64,000 nt of DNA from Xaviernesmea oryzae (GCF_900109605.1 NZ_FOAM01000011.1:142508-206507); one strand, 5' to 3'; positions 45,235-55,287 are shown, counted from the first letter of the stretch. The notes: a model not told the origin generated them from the letters alone. A program made the numbers and translations.

Positions 45235-47965
45235 CCGGCGCCGGTCGAGGTGGAGCAGGGATGGCGCGCGGTGCGGCCTGGGCTACACTTTGTGCCGGTC
45301 CGGTCTGTGTTGGTCCGGGGGCCGCAAGCTGCGGCGTCTTGGCGGATTCGGAGCCGCGCCCGGCCGCGAGAATGCCAGCGAAGCTGTTGGGATTGACCGC
45401 TTCCGGCTCCGGCTGCCGTGCCGTCTGCGCTGAAGCAGCGAGTGCGCGCGCAGGGGGAGGCGGTGCAAGCACACGGCTGCGCGCAGCCTCCAGAATGTCT
45501 TCGGCCGTAAGAGCAGGCTTTGGGTTTTCTGCCGCTGCTCTGTCCATTCCGGAGGCCGTCACGATCGCAGGCTGTGCATCAGGTCTGGCCGCTATAGGCG
45601 GGCGTGGCGGCAAGCGCGCCGGGGCGGCTGGAGGCGGCGTATCGGCTTCCTCTGCGCGATAGAGAACCTGCCCCATGCCGGAGACTGGCGGTGGTGCCGG
45701 ACGCTGTGGCTGATGCTCTGACTGTCGCTGGGCCGCTGCGCGGGCCAGCCGCTGATCGAACGGCATGCGGCGCTCGTCAGCGGGCCCGGTGGCGCCATGT
45801 GCCGCCGCGCTCGGTTGGACCTGCGCACTGCGCTCGACGGCTCTTGGCGCCTCGGTCGGCCTGCCGCTCGGCACCGGCTGGGCTGTTGCGCGCATGTCGT
45901 CTGGCCTCGGATTTGCAGCCACGTTAAGCCTATCTGGCATCGGCTGCCTTGCGTCCGGTCGGCGGTCCGGCGCACTCATCTCAGTCTCGGCTGCTCGTGC
46001 AGGACGCACGACCGGTGCTGGTACGTTTTGTGTGGCTGCGCCCGATGTCTCCGAGGGCGCACTTCGAAAGGCCGGCTCCGTTGCGACCTCTGGCCCAACC
46101 ATCTCCGGCCGAACGCTTGCAGGATCATCCTGGCTCAAGGCGCTGTCTGATCGATCGCCCGGTGCCGCGAACAGGCGCCGGTCTCGAACGGGTGCCTGCG
46201 CCTGTGTCGACAGTGCTTTCGCAACGCCCCGCTCGGTCGACATCGCTCTCACGTCCGGCCCGCGCATCGCGCCGGCGTCCAACGCCCGCCGGCTCTCGGC
46301 AGGCGATGCGGGAGGACGCGATGCGCCGAATGGTGAGGCTTCTTCTCCGCCTGTGATCGACGAAGCGCGCGCCTGCATCGTCGCCTCGTCAGTTCGCAGG
46401 CTCGGTTGACGCAGCATGCTCCCGCTTTCGCGCGCGGCCTGCCCAACAGACGAGTCGCTTGCCGAAGGGGCGAGCGCTGGGGCGGGCTGTGATGGCGAGG
46501 CGAGCCTGTTGGCGGCGCTGCGTAGGGCTGAGGGTGGCGGCGTGCCGTCTTGGCCGCGGGCAGCGCTCTGGGCCGCATGGCGCGCGGCGGCCGCGCGCAA
46601 CGTCCATCGTTCGGTGCCCGACGTGTCGGCCGCATGCGCTGCCGCGCCTTCGTCTCCCATGGCGCTGGTGTTGGATGGTGCGGATGATGGTGTGAAGCCC
46701 GTCGCTGCCGGCGCGGACACGGCTTGGTCCGCAAGGGACGCACGGTGTAGCGGCCGACGCTCTTCAGGTTGCGAGGTCGCTCCGCCGGTGCCTTGCGCCG
46801 TGGCGTTTGGTTGGACCTCGGGCGCGAAATCCGGCTGTCGGGGTTCGCTAAACTGCCGCTCAGCATGCGGATCGACACCGGCGTCGTCCTCAGGCCAAAG
46901 AGAGTCCAGACCATCGGAGCCGGCCCAAGGGTCGGCTGGCAGGTCGTCTTGCCTTTGCTGTTTCTCCCGCCATGCGCCGCCATCCTGCTGCGCTCCGGTC
47001 CATCCGCTCTCAGCTGCGATGGACTCGTGATGGAAATCAGCGCCTGCACTGCGCGCCGGCGCCTCTTCCCGGAGCGCTGGAGCGCGCGGCGGGGCGGCAG
47101 ACGAAGATGCCTGCCTCTGTTCGGGATGGCCGGACATGTGCGCGCTCACGGCGGTGCCGAAAAGCTGCTCCTCGGCCATTTGCAGCTCAATGTCGCGCGG
47201 TGTCATCGCATCCGCCGGAGAGAAGACACGATCAGGCCCTTGGTCCGTCCTGTCGTTGATCCGCGCAGGTTCCTGCCCGCCATAGGCCGGGTCCAGATCC
47301 TCCCATCCCGCCTCGACTTCGCGGCGATGGGCGACAGGCGCGGGAAGATGGTCATCTTCGGGCGGGAAAAGCACATCGAGTGGGTCGTCCTGCGGCACCT
47401 GCGCGAAAAAATCTCGGGGAGCGGGGATGACTGGCTCCGTGGCGGGAGCGCGTGGTGCCGGATCAGCTGCTGCGGCACGAGGCACTGCGTGACCGAGGCC
47501 ATGGTCGGTCGCAGATCCAGACCTACTGCCCTGTTCAAGCTGGGCAACCCGGCCGATTGCCGCATGCTCTTCGGCCACGGGTGCGCGCTGCGCAAACAGC
47601 GCTGCCAAGCGCGCGTCGGTCTCCTCGGCCGGGGGAGCCTGTTCGTCCATCGCCGGCGAAGACTGGCGGTCTGTCTCAAGACCGATTCGCGTCTCCACCA
47701 CGAGATCGGCGGGCCCGCCGATCAGCAGCAGATGCTCGACATCATCGCGCCGAACCAGCACCAGCCTGCGCTTCGCATCGATGACGGTTGAATCGAGAAC
47801 CGTCAGACGCTGGGTCCGCAGGCGCGTCGGGCGAAGGAGAAGGCCGCCGGCGGTGCGGTTCTTCAGGAGCCAGAGTACGCCGACGAGCGCCCCAAGCGCC
47901 AGGCCGACCATGGCGATGGCGAAGATAAACCGGCTTCCATTGGTGGCGATCAGGTCTTCCATCAT
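45176..47965 (-). CDS. FliO-like membrane protein with very long disordered tail
   Basis: A 929-residue protein. One transmembrane helix lies at about 12-35 (FIFAIAMVGLALGALVGVLWLL). A short FliO-like beta domain follows (LRTQRLTVLDSTVIDAKRRLVLVRRDDVEHLLLIGGPADLVVETRI, about 45-92). Residues about 100-900 are Pro/Ala/Ser/Gln-rich low-complexity sequence with no fold visible. The last 20 residues (VNRDDFDRMLQDIGEERRR) look like a conserved helical peptide. FliO normally is about 100-150 residues and helps assemble the flagellar export gate; no flagellar genes are nearby, so a non-flagellar membrane scaffold is as likely. AAAGGAC precedes the ATG. Confidence 0.75.
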   Translation of the reverse strand: MMEDLIATNGSRFIFAIAMVGLALGALVGVLWLLKNRTAGGLLLRPTRLRTQRLTVLDSTVIDAKRRLVLVRRDDVEHLLLIGGPADLVVETRIGLETDRQSSPAMDEQAPPAEETDARLAALFAQRAPVAEEHAAIGRVAQLEQGSRSGSATDHGLGHAVPRAAAADPAPRAPATEPVIPAPRDFFAQVPQDDPLDVLFPPEDDHLPAPVAHRREVEAGWEDLDPAYGGQEPARINDRTDQGPDRVFSPADAMTPRDIELQMAEEQLFGTAVSAHMSGHPEQRQASSSAAPPRAPALREEAPARSAGADFHHESIAAESGWTGAQQDGGAWREKQQRQDDLPADPWAGSDGLDSLWPEDDAGVDPHAERQFSEPRQPDFAPEVQPNATAQGTGGATSQPEERRPLHRASLADQAVSAPAATGFTPSSAPSNTSAMGDEGAAAHAADTSGTERWTLRAAAARHAAQSAARGQDGTPPPSALRSAANRLASPSQPAPALAPSASDSSVGQAARESGSMLRQPSLRTDEATMQARASSITGGEEASPFGASRPPASPAESRRALDAGAMRGPDVRAMSTERGVAKALSTQAQAPVRDRRLFAAPGDRSDSALSQDDPASVRPEMVGPEVATEPAFRSAPSETSGAATQNVPAPVVRPARAAETEMSAPDRRPDARQPMPDRLNVAANPRPDDMRATAQPVPSGRPTEAPRAVERSAQVQPSAAAHGATGPADERRMPFDQRLARAAAQRQSEHQPQRPAPPPVSGMGQVLYRAEEADTPPPAAPARLPPRPPIAARPDAQPAIVTASGMDRAAAENPKPALTAEDILEAARSRVLAPPPPARALAASAQTARQPEPEAVNPNSFAGILAAGRGSESAKTPQLAAPGPTQTGPAQSVAQAAPRAIPAPPRPAPVNRDDFDRMLQDIGEERRR

Positions 47966-48755
47966 GTCCTTTCCACGCCCGGCGGTTTCTCAGCACCACC
48001 CAGGCACAGGAGCCATGCCGCAGAGAGCATTTACTCTTGGCGCGTGTGCCGGTCGCGACGGCCATCATGGCCTTTCGCAGATCCTTAACCCATCCCGACC
48101 GAAACCGGAATCGAACAGGCGTTGATAGTCGCCAAGATCCCGCGCTTTCACCCAGGCAAATGCGTGGTTGCAGCATCTTCGGGCTGATTTTTTTACATGC
48201 GCAATAGAAGACAGGGCCGATGGGCGGGGGCATCGCGCAGTTCGGTCCTGTGCGGCCATTCCCTGATTCTCACAGTCGGGATGACGAAGTGACCAGCGTT
48301 GGGCATGCGCGAATCAAGGGGCCGTGCGCGGTATTTTCATTAAACTAGGCGGCGGAGGCGCAAAACCTGCACTTTGAACAGGTCTGGCAGCATGATGCGG
48401 CAGACAGGCGCAAGCTCGCGCAGGCATGAGAGCTTACAGCGTAAGGCATTCCTGCCCTTATCGCGCGGTCGTGCCCTGCGCTGGCAAGATCGCCCGCAGC
48501 GGCAGGACGCGTTAAGAAGGGTGCGCCTGCCGCTGGGCGAATCGCTTCGCCTGTGTGACCGGCGGCGCGTGGAAGGAATGAGGCAAGGTGATGCCACCCG
48601 GCGATAAAGGCGCAGATCGCCAGCCGCATTTGCAAAATTCCGCTGGAGACAATTGGTTGCTCGTGGTCTGAGAGATTTCGGCAGGCAGCCACGCTGCAAA
48701 AGGGTCGCAAGACCGAAATCGGACCATTCGGACGGAAAGACGAAAGAGAAGCTCG
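47966..48755. other. Divergent region upstream of cckA, 790 bp
   Basis: No supportable gene. Frames here lack ribosome-binding sites and have shadow-like composition. The notable element is a long hairpin at 48491-48539. The promoters of the FliO-like gene (-) and cckA (+) must lie here. Confidence 0.5.
48491..48539. other. Long intergenic hairpin upstream of cckA
   Basis: CAGCGGCAGG (48497-48506) pairs perfectly with CCTGCCGCTG (48526-48535). The stem extends inward (CGC/GCG past a one-base bulge) and outward (CC/GG, CG/CG past bulges) to about 17 bp around a loop of about 12 nt (GTTAAGAAGGGT). There is no T-run. It is 217 bp before the cckA start, so it may be part of a long leader or a small RNA. 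Confidence 0.5.
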
Positions 48756-51386
48756 ATGACGAAACTGCGCCAGGCCGGCGATTACCAGATGCCGATCGTC
48801 GACCGGAGCACGCGGCCGGGCACGGTGCTGCGGATCATCCTGCTCGCGCTGGTGCTCACGGCTTCGGCGGCGCTCTTCATCATTTTCAAGAACCAGCTCG
48901 ACAGCGAGATCGTCCTGGGCGTTCTCGGCGTGCTGGCCATGGTCGGCATTTTCTTCCTGGTGTCGTCCGTCATCGGCTTCATCGAAGTCATGCCGCAGTC
49001 GCGGCCCGACGATCTCGCCCGCGCCTTTCTCGACGGGCATCCGGATGGCACCGTCGTCACCGACCGCAAAGGCCGCATCGTCTACGCCAACGCCGCCTAT
49101 GGCGCGATCACCGGTGCGGCCAGGGCCAGCGAGATCCAGTCGCTCGAAACGATCCTGTCGCGCGCGCGCGAGGCTTCGGAAGCGCTCTATCGCCTGACCA
49201 ACGGCTTGCGCGAAGGGCAGGCGGGGCATGAGGAGTTTCGCCTCCTGCGACCGTTGAAGCCCCAGGCCGGGCCGGCCGCTGGTGGCCACTGGTTTCGCCT
49301 GAAGGCCCGCGTGCTGCCGCTGCAGGATGGCGAGCGCAACGGCCTGTATCTCTGGCAGATTTCCGATATCACCAGCGAGCGAGAGCAGCAGGAGCGCTTC
49401 TTCAAGGAGCTGCAGAACGCCATCGATTATCTCGACCATGCGCCGGCCGGCTTCTTCTCCGCCGGGCACAAGGGCGAGGTCGTCTATGTCAACGCCACGC
49501 TTGCCGAATGGCTGGGCCTGGACCTCACCCGCTTCCAGCCGGGGTCGATGACCATCGGCGACCTGACCGCCGGTGACGGGCTGGCGCTGATCCAGTCCGT
49601 GCAGGCCGAGCCCGGCCTCCTGAAGACGCGCGCGCTCGATCTCGATCTCCGCCGCGTTGATGGGCGCAGCGTGCCCGTGCGCCTCATCCACCGCGTCTCG
49701 ACCACGCGCGATGGCGCCCCGGGAGAAAGCCGCACCATCGTTCTGGCGCGCACGCCCGGCGAGGAAACGGAAGCCTCCGCCTCGGCCGCCGCCATGCGCT
49801 TCACCCGCTTCTTCAACAATACACCGATGGCGATTGCCTCCATCGACAGCCAGGGCAGGATCCTGCGCACCAATGCCCCGTTCCTGAAACTCTTCGCCGA
49901 TGTCGTCTCCCAGGCCGATATGGAACGCGGCGCGCTGTTCGATGCGCTGGTCCATCCGCAGGATCTGTCGCGCATGCATGAGGCGCTGGCTGCCGCACGC
50001 GATGGGCAGAGCGATATCGCGCCGATCGACTCGCGCCATCCCGGCAGCGAGTCACGCCACGTGCGCTTCTACGTGAAAGCCGTGGTAGAGGCGGGCGACG
50101 AGGCGCCGGACGAGGCGGCGATTGTCTACGCGCTCGATATTACCGAGCAGAAGGCGCTCGAAACCCAGATGGCCCAGACGCAGAAGATGAATGCGGTAGG
50201 CACGCTGGCTGGTGGCATCGCGCATGATTTCAACAACGTGCTGACCGCGATCCTGCTCTCGTCCGATCACCTGCTGCTGTCGGCGCGCCCCTCCGATCCA
50301 AGCTTTGCCGATCTGATGGAGATCAAGCGCAACGCCAACCGCGCCGCCGTGCTGGTGCGCCAGCTGCTGGCCTTCTCGCGCAAGCAGACCATGCGTCCCA
50401 CCGTGCTCAACATGACCGACGTGATCGGCGACCTGCGCATGCTGGTCGACCGCATGACTGGCATGAATGTCAAGGTAGCGATCGATTATGGCCGCGACCT
50501 TTGGCCCGTGCGCACCGATCTCGGCCAGTTCGAGCAGGTGGTGCTCAATCTCGCCGTCAATGCCCGCGACGCCATGCCGGATGGCGGCACGCTGACGCTG
50601 CGCACCCGCAATTTCCCCGCCAGCGAAGCGGCCGCGCTGAACCGGCGCGAGCTGCCAGCGGAAGACTATGTGCTTGTCGAGGCCGAAGACGAGGGAACCG
50701 GCATCGCACCTGAGATCCTCGACAAGATCTTCGAGCCCTTCTTCACCACCAAGGAAGTCGGCAAGGGCACTGGCCTCGGCCTGTCCATGGTCTACGGCAT
50801 CGTTAAGCAGTCCGGCGGCTTCATCTATGCGGATTCGGAGGTTGGCCGGGGCACCACCTTCCGCATCCTGCTGCCACGCTTCATCGAGGAGGCCGAGCCC
50901 GTCGCATCGGCGTCGGCAGCTCTGCCAGGCCCTGACGGAGAAAAGGCCGAAATCGTCGCGCAGCCTGTTGCCCAGCCGGTGCCCGCCGCTCCCGCAGAAC
51001 CCACCGACCTCACAGGCGACTCCGCGGTTGTTCTCCTGGTTGAGGACGAAGAGGCCGTGCGGCGTGGCGGTAAGCGCATGCTCGAGACACGCGGCTACAC
51101 GGTCTATGAGGCCGGCTCCGGCGTCGAGGCGCTGGAGGTCATGGACGAACTGAATGGTGCCGTGGATATCGTCGTGTCCGACGTCGTCATGCCGGAAATG
51201 GATGGGCCGACGCTGCTTAGTGAATTGCGCAAGAAATATCCGGATCTGAAGTTCATCTTCGTCTCCGGCTATGCCGAGGACGCCTTTGCCCGTAACCTCC
51301 CGGCCGAGGCGAAATTCGGCTTCCTGCCGAAGCCCTTCTCGCTGAAGCAGCTGGCCATCGCTGTGCGCGAGATGCTGGACAGCTGA
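48756..51386 (+). CDS. cckA: Cell-cycle hybrid histidine kinase CckA
   Basis: An 876-residue inner-membrane kinase. Two transmembrane helices lie at about 24-45 and 52-76, followed by PAS-like sensor regions (about 85-200, 210-320, 340-465). The kinase core has the H-box [17 protein letters not shown]-box [11 protein letters not shown]1 [11 protein letters not shown]-box FEPFFTTK and G2 [16 protein letters not shown] receiver domain closes the protein ([12 protein letters not shown], phosphoacceptor in [20 protein letters not shown]). CckA phosphorylates CtrA through ChpT to control the alphaproteobacterial cell cycle. Length and layout fit the family. A GTG-started DUF924 gene follows 38 bp later. 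Confidence 0.95.
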   Translation: MTKLRQAGDYQMPIVDRSTRPGTVLRIILLALVLTASAALFIIFKNQLDSEIVLGVLGVLAMVGIFFLVSSVIGFIEVMPQSRPDDLARAFLDGHPDGTVVTDRKGRIVYANAAYGAITGAARASEIQSLETILSRAREASEALYRLTNGLREGQAGHEEFRLLRPLKPQAGPAAGGHWFRLKARVLPLQDGERNGLYLWQISDITSEREQQERFFKELQNAIDYLDHAPAGFFSAGHKGEVVYVNATLAEWLGLDLTRFQPGSMTIGDLTAGDGLALIQSVQAEPGLLKTRALDLDLRRVDGRSVPVRLIHRVSTTRDGAPGESRTIVLARTPGEETEASASAAAMRFTRFFNNTPMAIASIDSQGRILRTNAPFLKLFADVVSQADMERGALFDALVHPQDLSRMHEALAAARDGQSDIAPIDSRHPGSESRHVRFYVKAVVEAGDEAPDEAAIVYALDITEQKALETQMAQTQKMNAVGTLAGGIAHDFNNVLTAILLSSDHLLLSARPSDPSFADLMEIKRNANRAAVLVRQLLAFSRKQTMRPTVLNMTDVIGDLRMLVDRMTGMNVKVAIDYGRDLWPVRTDLGQFEQVVLNLAVNARDAMPDGGTLTLRTRNFPASEAAALNRRELPAEDYVLVEAEDEGTGIAPEILDKIFEPFFTTKEVGKGTGLGLSMVYGIVKQSGGFIYADSEVGRGTTFRILLPRFIEEAEPVASASAALPGPDGEKAEIVAQPVAQPVPAAPAEPTDLTGDSAVVLLVEDEEAVRRGGKRMLETRGYTVYEAGSGVEALEVMDELNGAVDIVVSDVVMPEMDGPTLLSELRKKYPDLKFIFVSGYAEDAFARNLPAEAKFGFLPKPFSLKQLAIAVREMLDS

Positions 51387-51424
51387 GCCTGTCGCTCAAG
51401 CCGCCCGACAGAAAGGCAGATGCC

Positions 51425-51976
51425 GTGACATCAGCGATCGATCCAGGCGCCATTTTGGATTTCTGGTTCTCCGACCATGCGCGTGCCCATTGGTTCCAGT
51501 CCACCCCGGCGTTCGACCAGGAGGTGGAAGAACGCTTCTTGGGCGATTACCAGCGGGTGCGGGCAGGGGAGGCGGACGCTCTGGCAGAGACGGCGGATGG
51601 CTGTCTCGTGCTGATCCTGTTTTGCGACCAGTTCCCCCGCAACATGTTTCGCGGCACGGCGCGCGCTTTCGAGAGCGACGCCAAAGCGCTGGAGTTGGCC
51701 GAAGGCGCGCTCGAACGTGGCTATCCGGAGGGCGCGGACGCCGACCGGCAGATGTTCTTCTATCTGCCTTTCATGCATAGCGAGGACGCCGCCCATCAAA
51801 GCCGCTGCGTCGCGCTGTTCAGCAATCGGCCTGAGCATGAGAATTCGCTCGACTTCGCCCGCCAACATGCCGCGATCATTAATCGCTTCGGCCGCTTCCC
51901 GCATCGCAATGCCGCTCTCGGGCGCGACACGTCGCAGGAGGAAGCCGCTTTTCTCCAGGATCATGCGGGGTTCTGA
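51425..51976 (+). CDS. DUF924 family protein
   Basis: A 183-residue DUF924 protein: ILDFWFSDHARAHWFQSTPAFDQEVEERF at the N-terminus, then LVLILFCDQFPRNMFRGTARAF and FFYLPFMHSEDAAHQSRCVALF, all family hallmarks. The fold is TPR-like helical; function is unknown. It starts with GTG at 51425 preceded by AAGG and follows cckA closely on the same strand, so cotranscription is likely. Confidence 0.9.
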   Translation: MTSAIDPGAILDFWFSDHARAHWFQSTPAFDQEVEERFLGDYQRVRAGEADALAETADGCLVLILFCDQFPRNMFRGTARAFESDAKALELAEGALERGYPEGADADRQMFFYLPFMHSEDAAHQSRCVALFSNRPEHENSLDFARQHAAIINRFGRFPHRNAALGRDTSQEEAAFLQDHAGF

Positions 51977-52018
51977 CCGCCTTGGTGACGGCTGGAAAGA
52001 CCGCCTTCGGATCTCCCC

Positions 52019-53437
52019 TCAAATGCCGCCCTCATAGCCTGAAAGTCCCCCATCCAGCAGGCCTCGCAAAATGGCGATGCCGCGGCGGATGTCTTCGCGC
52101 CGGTGGTTGGAAAAACCGACGCGCGCCTTGTGCAGAACCCTGTCCGAACGCCCGGCCTTGAACTCGTCTTCGTCGTCCACCAGCACGCCGGCGGCGAAGG
52201 CGGCGGCCTTGAAGGTACCGGACAGCCAGGGATCGGGCAGATCGATCCAGAAAAACGGAATGTGCGGCGCCGCGCGGAAGACATGACCGGCCAGCCCCTC
52301 ATGAACGATCGCGTGGCGGGCAGCGAGCTCTGCCGACACTTTCAGCCGGATTGCGTCGGCCTCGCCTGAGAGCACCAGCCGCGCGCTGCTTTCGGCCAGC
52401 ACGAAGGCGAGCCCGCCGGTCAGCATCTTCTGCGCGACACGAACCCGCGCCGCCATGTTCGGCGGACAGGCCACCCAGCCGCCGCGTATGCCGGCCGCGA
52501 CCGCCTTGGCCAAGCCGGAAACGACGAAGGTGCGCTCCGGCGCAAGCGTGGCCAGCATCGGGATTTCCGGCCGGGCAAGCACGCCGTAAATATCGTCCTC
52601 GATCAGGAAGACATTATGCCGCCGCGCGATTTCGGCGATCTGGCGGCGGCGGGCAAGGCTCATCACCGCCAGCGTGGGATTCTGCGCCGATGGCATCAGG
52701 AAAGCCATGGCGGGATGCTGCTGCTGGCAGACCCGCTCGAACTCCTCGGGCACCAGTCCTTCCTCATCGATCTCGCTGGTGATCACCCGGCGCCCGGCTA
52801 GCCCGAGCGCGCGAGCAATATGGGTATAGGTCACGCTTTCGAAGAGGACCTTGTCGCCCGGCGCGGTGACCGCTGTAACGACGGCCATGATCGCGGCATG
52901 CGCGCCCTGGGTGGTGACGACATCCTCCGGCTCGGGCGAAAAGCCGTCCCGCGCCAGCCAGAGCGTGCCGGCTTCCTGCCAATGCGCAGGCGTGTTGCGG
53001 GCATAGCTGGCAACTTCTGCAGGGTGGTCGGCAACCGTGCCGGCAATGACGCGCTCAAGGATCTCCGACTGGCCGATATCAGGCGCACCGGTCGAGTCGA
53101 ACCGGAGCTTTCCATCGGGCGGATCCATGCTGCGGCTGCTGCCGAGTTCATGAGCGAGGGGGGAGGTCGCCGTGGGCGGTGCGCCCGTCGCGCCGCGCTC
53201 GCGCACATAGGTGCCGCGCCCGACTTCGCCCGCCACCAGGCCGCGTTCATGCACCAACCCATAGGCGCGGCTGACCGTGCCCAGTGTCACGCCGATATCG
53301 AAGGCGAGGTTGCGCTGCGGCGGCAATTTGTCCCCCGGCGATAAAGCGCCGGCGTCGATGGCGGTTTCAATCGCATCGGCAAGCCGCAGATAGAGCGGGC
53401 CGCTGCCCTCGGAGAGATTGGGGAGCCATGTTGTCAT
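52019..53437 (-). CDS. MocR/PdxR-type regulator (GntR helix-turn-helix fused to aminotransferase)
   Basis: A 472-residue PLP-dependent regulator. Residues 1-75 form a GntR winged helix (LYLRLADAIETAIDAGALSPGDKLPPQRNLAFDIGVTLGTVSRAYGLVHERGLV). The rest is a class-I aminotransferase-like domain with MPSAQNPTLAVMS, LIEDDIYG and SGLAKAVAAGIRGGW, where the lysine is the PLP-binding residue. MocR proteins usually sense PLP, an amino acid or GABA-type compounds and control a neighbouring gene. Here the divergent neighbour encodes a small DUF1127 protein. The ATG at 53437 is adopted; a TTG-started extension upstream overlaps the likely operator. Confidence 0.9.
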   Translation of the reverse strand: MTTWLPNLSEGSGPLYLRLADAIETAIDAGALSPGDKLPPQRNLAFDIGVTLGTVSRAYGLVHERGLVAGEVGRGTYVRERGATGAPPTATSPLAHELGSSRSMDPPDGKLRFDSTGAPDIGQSEILERVIAGTVADHPAEVASYARNTPAHWQEAGTLWLARDGFSPEPEDVVTTQGAHAAIMAVVTAVTAPGDKVLFESVTYTHIARALGLAGRRVITSEIDEEGLVPEEFERVCQQQHPAMAFLMPSAQNPTLAVMSLARRRQIAEIARRHNVFLIEDDIYGVLARPEIPMLATLAPERTFVVSGLAKAVAAGIRGGWVACPPNMAARVRVAQKMLTGGLAFVLAESSARLVLSGEADAIRLKVSAELAARHAIVHEGLAGHVFRAAPHIPFFWIDLPDPWLSGTFKAAAFAAGVLVDDEDEFKAGRSDRVLHKARVGFSNHRREDIRRGIAILRGLLDGGLSGYEGGI

Positions 53438-53439
53438 GG

Positions 53440-53471
53440 TGACAATAATTGCATTGTTGTGAGACAATGTC
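53440..53471. promoter_or_regulatory. ACAAT-repeat operator candidate for the MocR regulator
   Basis: Immediately upstream of the MocR start, ACAAT-N6-ATTGT (53442-53457) forms an inverted repeat, and GACAATGTC (53463-53471) repeats the element. MocR proteins often bind spaced repeats in the divergent promoter. Inference from position and repetition. Confidence 0.4.
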
Positions 53472-53566
53472 AAATGTATCGATTGATGACCACATACGGG
53501 AACAATTTGTTTCCCGGTCGTGGCTTTGCACAATCCTGCCTATCGACGGCGGAAAGGATGGACGTT

Positions 53567-53839
53567 ATGTACCTCGATACAAATGATACACTTTATCCCG
53601 ATGGCTATCAGCGCGAACGGATCTTTGCGTCGGCCGGCGACATGGTGTCCCCCAAGCCTCGATCGAGCACGGTCGCATCTGGTTTCTGGTCGCTGCTCTT
53701 CGAACGCTTGGCCAACTGGCGGATGAAGCGAGCCGGACGTTTGGTTCTACGCGACCTCACCGACGAACAGCTCCACGATATCGGCATCAGTCGGGCCGAA
53801 GCGGAAGCAGAAGTGTGCAAGTCGATCTTCATCGACTGA
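53567..53839 (+). CDS. DUF1127 small protein
   Basis: A 90-residue protein whose C-terminal half (FERLANWRMKRAGRLVLRDLTDEQLHDIGISRAEAEAEV) is the DUF1127 domain, a short Arg-rich element. In Agrobacterium and Rhodobacter, small DUF1127 proteins affect phosphate/carbon metabolism and RNA turnover. The ATG at 53567 is chosen because GGAAAGG lies 9 nt upstream; 53558 is too close to it. Divergent from the MocR gene, and possibly its target. Confidence 0.83.
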   Translation: MYLDTNDTLYPDGYQRERIFASAGDMVSPKPRSSTVASGFWSLLFERLANWRMKRAGRLVLRDLTDEQLHDIGISRAEAEAEVCKSIFID

Positions 53840-54208
53840 CCCTGGATCAGGTAGCGATGTGAGCAATCGGTACAATCAATATTGTCTTAATGTCTTTGCG
53901 CTCGATTGACGTTAATGAGGACATCGCGTTCTTGTTTCGTCTGCCTTATTGGAAGCGTTTGGCATTGCAAAGCAAGGTCTTCCGCCTGCGTTCGGGCGGA
54001 GGATAAGCTTCATGGGAGCAGAAGACGACGGCGCCTGATGCGGGCGAGCTTAGCCAGACGGCTATGCGTCGCTGTGCTCCCGACTATCATTTTGCCCGGG
54101 CGACGCAAGAGCAGCTGCAATGATCGGATCCATGCCACATGTCGCCCTCGCGATGAAGAGCGAGGGCGGAGTTGAACGGTTTCGATACTTATAGCGCTGG
54201 AAAGGGCT
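53840..54208. other. Intergenic region without a supportable gene, 369 bp
   Basis: It contains a perfect 9-bp hairpin (CGCCCTCGC 54143-54151/GCGAGGGCG 54160-54168), probably the 3' boundary between the DUF1127 gene and the purine-cluster lipoprotein gene. A frame at 53906-54175 crosses the hairpin and has no ribosome-binding site. Confidence 0.45.
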
Positions 54209-54607
54209 TCAGCAGCCCGCTTCGCCTGTCGCCCAGCGGCGGATATCGCCGGTCATGCGCGGGCCGATCGGCTCAGCGAAAAGCGGCCCGAAGGCCTGCA
54301 TGCGGGCCGGCTGCCCTTCAGCCTGAACAACTGCCAGCGGCCTTGCCTCAGGGGCGTTGCGACGCACCAGCAGGATGCGTGGGCGCCCGGAGAAAGAATT
54401 GAGCTCCGGCGCCAGGCGATAGGCCTTAAAGGCGGGATCGTTCGACTTGAACCAGCAACGATTGGCCGCCAGAGCCACCCGTTCCATGGTCGGCAGGGCC
54501 GCCATATTGACGGTCGACATCTTCGGCGCAGGCGCCGAGGCCTGGCACGCGGGCAGAATGACGGCGGCGAGCGCCAGAAGCGCGCTGAGGCGGAACAAGG
54601 GCTGCAT
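54209..54607 (-). CDS. Small hypothetical lipoprotein
   Basis: A 132-residue protein with a lipoprotein signal (LFRLSALLALAAVILPAC, lipobox LPAC at about 18-21). The mature domain has a conserved-looking core ANRCWFKSNDPAFKAYRLAPELNSFSGRPRILLVRR and ends with a cysteine. I do not recognise the family. It starts 2 bp after the purQ stop codon, so it belongs to the same transcript. Confidence 0.72.
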   Translation of the reverse strand: MQPLFRLSALLALAAVILPACQASAPAPKMSTVNMAALPTMERVALAANRCWFKSNDPAFKAYRLAPELNSFSGRPRILLVRRNAPEARPLAVVQAEGQPARMQAFGPLFAEPIGPRMTGDIRRWATGEAGC

Positions 54608-54609
54608 GA

Positions 54610-55287
54610 TCAGGCGGCAGCCGCAATAACGTCAAGCGCGGAGGCGAAGAGGCCGCGGCCATCGGACCCGCCATGAGCGGCCTCGATGAGATTTTCCGGA
54701 TGCGGCATCATGCCAAGCACATTGCCGGCGCGGTTGGTCACGGCGGCAATGTCGTTGATCGATCCATTCGGATTGGTGCCGGCGGCGTAACGGAACACCA
54801 CCTGTCCTTCGCCCTCGATGGTCTTCAGCGTCTCCGTATCGGCAAAATAATTGCCGTCGTGGTGGGCGACGGGGCAGCGGATGATTTGACCCTTGTCGTA
54901 GGCGCGGGTGAAGCTCGTCTCGGCATTGACCACTTCAAGCTTCACTTCCTTGCAGACGAAGCGTAGCGAGGCGTTGCGCATCAGCGCGCCAGGCAGCATG
55001 CCGGCTTCCAGCAAAATCTGAAAACCGTTGCAGACGCCGAGAACCTTGACGCCGGCCTCGGCCTTCTCGCGGATCGCCTGCATCACCGGCATGCGCGCAG
55101 CAATGGCGCCGCAACGCAGATAGTCTCCATAGGAAAAGCCGCCGGGAATGACGATGAGATCCACATCGGGGATCTGCGTATCGGTTTGCCAGACGGTCAC
55201 CGGCGCCTTGCCGGAGATCAGCGTCAGCGCCGCGATCATGTCGCGGTCACGGTTGAGGCCGGGAAGTTGGACGACGGCGGATTTCAT
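54610..55287 (-). CDS. purQ: Phosphoribosylformylglycinamidine synthase, glutaminase subunit
   Basis: A 225-residue class-I glutamine amidotransferase. The nucleophile is in [19 protein letters not shown]; the histidine and glutamate of the triad lie in [17 protein letters not shown]. It supplies ammonia to PurL, with PurS as bridging subunit, in the FGAR to FGAM step of purine synthesis. Its start overlaps the upstream small gene by 4 bp. purL is not in the window. Confidence 0.96.
   Translation of the reverse strand: MKSAVVQLPGLNRDRDMIAALTLISGKAPVTVWQTDTQIPDVDLIVIPGGFSYGDYLRCGAIAARMPVMQAIREKAEAGVKVLGVCNGFQILLEAGMLPGALMRNASLRFVCKEVKLEVVNAETSFTRAYDKGQIIRCPVAHHDGNYFADTETLKTIEGEGQVVFRYAAGTNPNGSINDIAAVTNRAGNVLGMMPHPENLIEAAHGGSDGRGLFASALDVIAAAA

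Noticed and set aside
48345..50039. 564-codon minus-strand frame overlapping cckA
   Set aside because: Shadow of the well-supported cckA gene; no ribosome-binding site and no domain.
54143..54168. Intrinsic terminator after the DUF1127 gene
   Set aside because: The 9-bp stem is perfect but neither strand has a T-run and it is 300 bp from the DUF1127 stop, so it is only noted as a hairpin.
53906..54175. 89-codon plus-strand frame between DUF1127 and the lipoprotein gene
   Set aside because: Cys/Arg-rich composition, no ribosome-binding site, and it runs through the hairpin at 54143-54168.
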